From positions 62,001 through 126,000 of the forward strand of contig NZ_CP102605.1 in the NCBI RefSeq assembly GCF_024707505.1: a DNA stretch of 64,000 nt, read 5' to 3'. Shown here piece by piece: positions 63,193 to 64,000 of the stretch. Position 1 is the first letter of the stretch; each line of letters opens with the position of its first letter. Made by a program: the position numbers and the translations under genes. Source of the stretch: Pantoea sp. SOD02 (GTDB taxonomy: Bacteria; Pseudomonadota; Gammaproteobacteria; Enterobacterales; Enterobacteriaceae). A model generated the notes under the pieces. That model ran no database searches, was not told the DNA's origin, and saw only the letters and a list, made by a program, of their open reading frames with translations.

Positions 63193-63960
63193 ATGAAATT
63201 CTCCAACCAAACAGTTCTGGTAACCGGCGCAAGTCGCGGCATTGGTGCGGCAATCGCTAAAGTCTTCGCCGCTGAAGGCGCATTTGTGGTGGTGAACTAT
63301 CTGCGCAACGAAGCTGCTGCAGCGAGCGTAGTTGCAGAGTGCCGCGCATTGGGCGGCGATGCATTGGCGATTGCCGCAGATGTCACCTGTGTGCAGCAGG
63401 TCAACGCGATGATGGAGCAAATCATCAACGCTACCGGCCGCCTCGATGCGGTGATCAACAACGCCTTCGCACCTTACGTTTTCGACACCGAAAATCGTCA
63501 GCGTTTCTGGGAAACGCCGTGGTCGGGATATCAGTCGCAGTTCGATGGCGCGGTTAAAGCTGCCTATAACGTCTGCCAGGCGGTGCTGCCTATAATGCGC
63601 GCGCGCGTACGCGGCAGCATCGTCAATCTCACCAGCGATTTGGTGGCGCGTCCATCGGTGCCGTATCACGATTACATCACCGCGAAAGCGGCGCTGACAG
63701 GTTTTAGCCGCACGCTGGCAACGGAGCTTGGCCCGCTGGGAATTCGCGTTAACTGCGTGGCGCCCGGCCTTGTTTATCCCACCGATGCCAGCCAGACCAC
63801 ACGCGAAGAGGTGCGCGATTTCCTCACCGCGCAAACCCCGCTGCGCCGTATCGCGCGGCCGGAAGATGTCACTGGCCCAGTGCTGTTTCTGGCCTCCGAC
63901 TGGAGCGAATTTGTCACCGGACAAACGTTGTACGTTGATGGCGGGTTAGTGATGAATTAA
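63193..63960 (+). CDS. SDR-family oxidoreductase (FabG-like)
   Basis: 255 residues. Cofactor motif TGASRGIG near residue 11, INNA at about 89 (canonical NNAG is NNAF here), catalytic Ser in NLTSDLVARPSVPYHDY and Y-I-T-A-K. The end GQTLYVDGGLVMN is usual. TAAGGAGCAACA precedes the ATG. It lies 97 bp after the LuxC-type gene on the same strand with no terminator between, only a REP. It is therefore probably in the TPP-controlled unit and could reduce the LuxC aldehyde to an alcohol, although SDRs of this type more often act on ketones. Confidence 0.88.
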   Translation: MKFSNQTVLVTGASRGIGAAIAKVFAAEGAFVVVNYLRNEAAAASVVAECRALGGDALAIAADVTCVQQVNAMMEQIINATGRLDAVINNAFAPYVFDTENRQRFWETPWSGYQSQFDGAVKAAYNVCQAVLPIMRARVRGSIVNLTSDLVARPSVPYHDYITAKAALTGFSRTLATELGPLGIRVNCVAPGLVYPTDASQTTREEVRDFLTAQTPLRRIARPEDVTGPVLFLASDWSEFVTGQTLYVDGGLVMN

Positions 63961-63963
63961 CCC

Positions 63964-63987
63964 GTACGGTCGCCATTTATGGCGACC
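63964..63987 (+). repeat. REP element, CGCCAT type, variant head
   Basis: GTACGG in place of GTAGGG, with perfect arms GGTCGCCAT/ATGGCGACC, 3 bp after the SDR stop. Confidence 0.88.
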
Positions 63988-64000
63988 GTTTCGCATTAAT

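Noticed and set aside
60568..63960. Bioluminescence (lux) operon
   Set aside because: Only LuxE- and LuxC-type genes are present; there is no luciferase alpha/beta, LuxD or LuxG, and the leader is a TPP riboswitch.

Overview
The window looks like chromosomal DNA from a member of the Enterobacterales, most likely Pantoea or a close Erwiniaceae relative. The grounds are the mix of genes (pagP, CspA-type cold shock protein, ybiI, YgdI/YgdR-type lipoprotein, YjfB-type protein, enteric chemoreceptor), the moderately GC-rich coding sequence and a dense family of GTAG-headed REP palindromes. This assignment is an inference; no rRNA, tRNA, IS element, prophage or CRISPR array was seen.

Layout. 1-5.9 kb: the tail of a cytidylyltransferase gene, a chemoreceptor, a MASE2-GGDEF protein with altered motifs, an OsmC-type protein, two AT-rich overlapping lipoprotein genes and a GNAT acetyltransferase. 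5.9-11 kb: a self-associating autotransporter adhesin and its dedicated O-heptosyltransferase. 11-14.7 kb: an MscS channel and two AT-rich surface-polysaccharide genes (ATP-grasp enzyme, flippase). 15-16.6 kb: a TetR repressor with two strong operator palindromes and a divergent six-TM ABC membrane protein without an ATPase domain. 16.7-23.8 kb: a FadR-type regulator and a complete oxidative L-fucose operon (KDF dehydrogenase, diketo-hydrolase, fuconate dehydratase, lactonase, fucose dehydrogenase, mutarotase, fucP). 23.8-33 kb: a YjfB-type protein, oxidoreductase/LysR pair, thymidylate-kinase-like protein, cold-shock protein, SGNH acyltransferase, pagP with an overlapping alpha/beta hydrolase, and a membrane acyltransferase.

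33-49.3 kb holds two paralogous copies of one module: RND permease, lipoprotein adaptor and a 36-39 residue single-TM protein on the minus strand, with a P2-like cation ATPase divergent on the plus strand. The two tiny proteins are related to each other (shared G-L-x-S/T-Y-x-V-V-S core). The two ATPases have both lost two carboxylates that bind Ca2+ in SERCA. A PerM/AI-2E family gene lies between the copies.

49.6-59.8 kb: a GntR/UTRA regulator divergent from a Ddp/Dpp-like peptide operon (M20 peptidase, Tat-type binding protein, two permeases, fused double ATPase, a second M20 protein and a creatinase-like M24 protein that both lack most metal ligands, and a VanX/DdpX dipeptidase). 60-64 kb: ybiI, then a TPP riboswitch in front of a LuxE-type acyl synthetase, a LuxC-type acyl reductase and an SDR, with no luciferase. 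Together these three enzymes could reduce a carboxylic acid to an alcohol under thiamine control. This is the strongest candidate for an undescribed pathway here, followed by the duplicated RND/P-ATPase/small-protein module.

REP elements (19 clear copies plus one degenerate) occupy most intergenic spaces downstream of genes. They come in two arm types that often pair around a conserved spacer of about 20 bp, and two genes take their stop codon from inside a REP.
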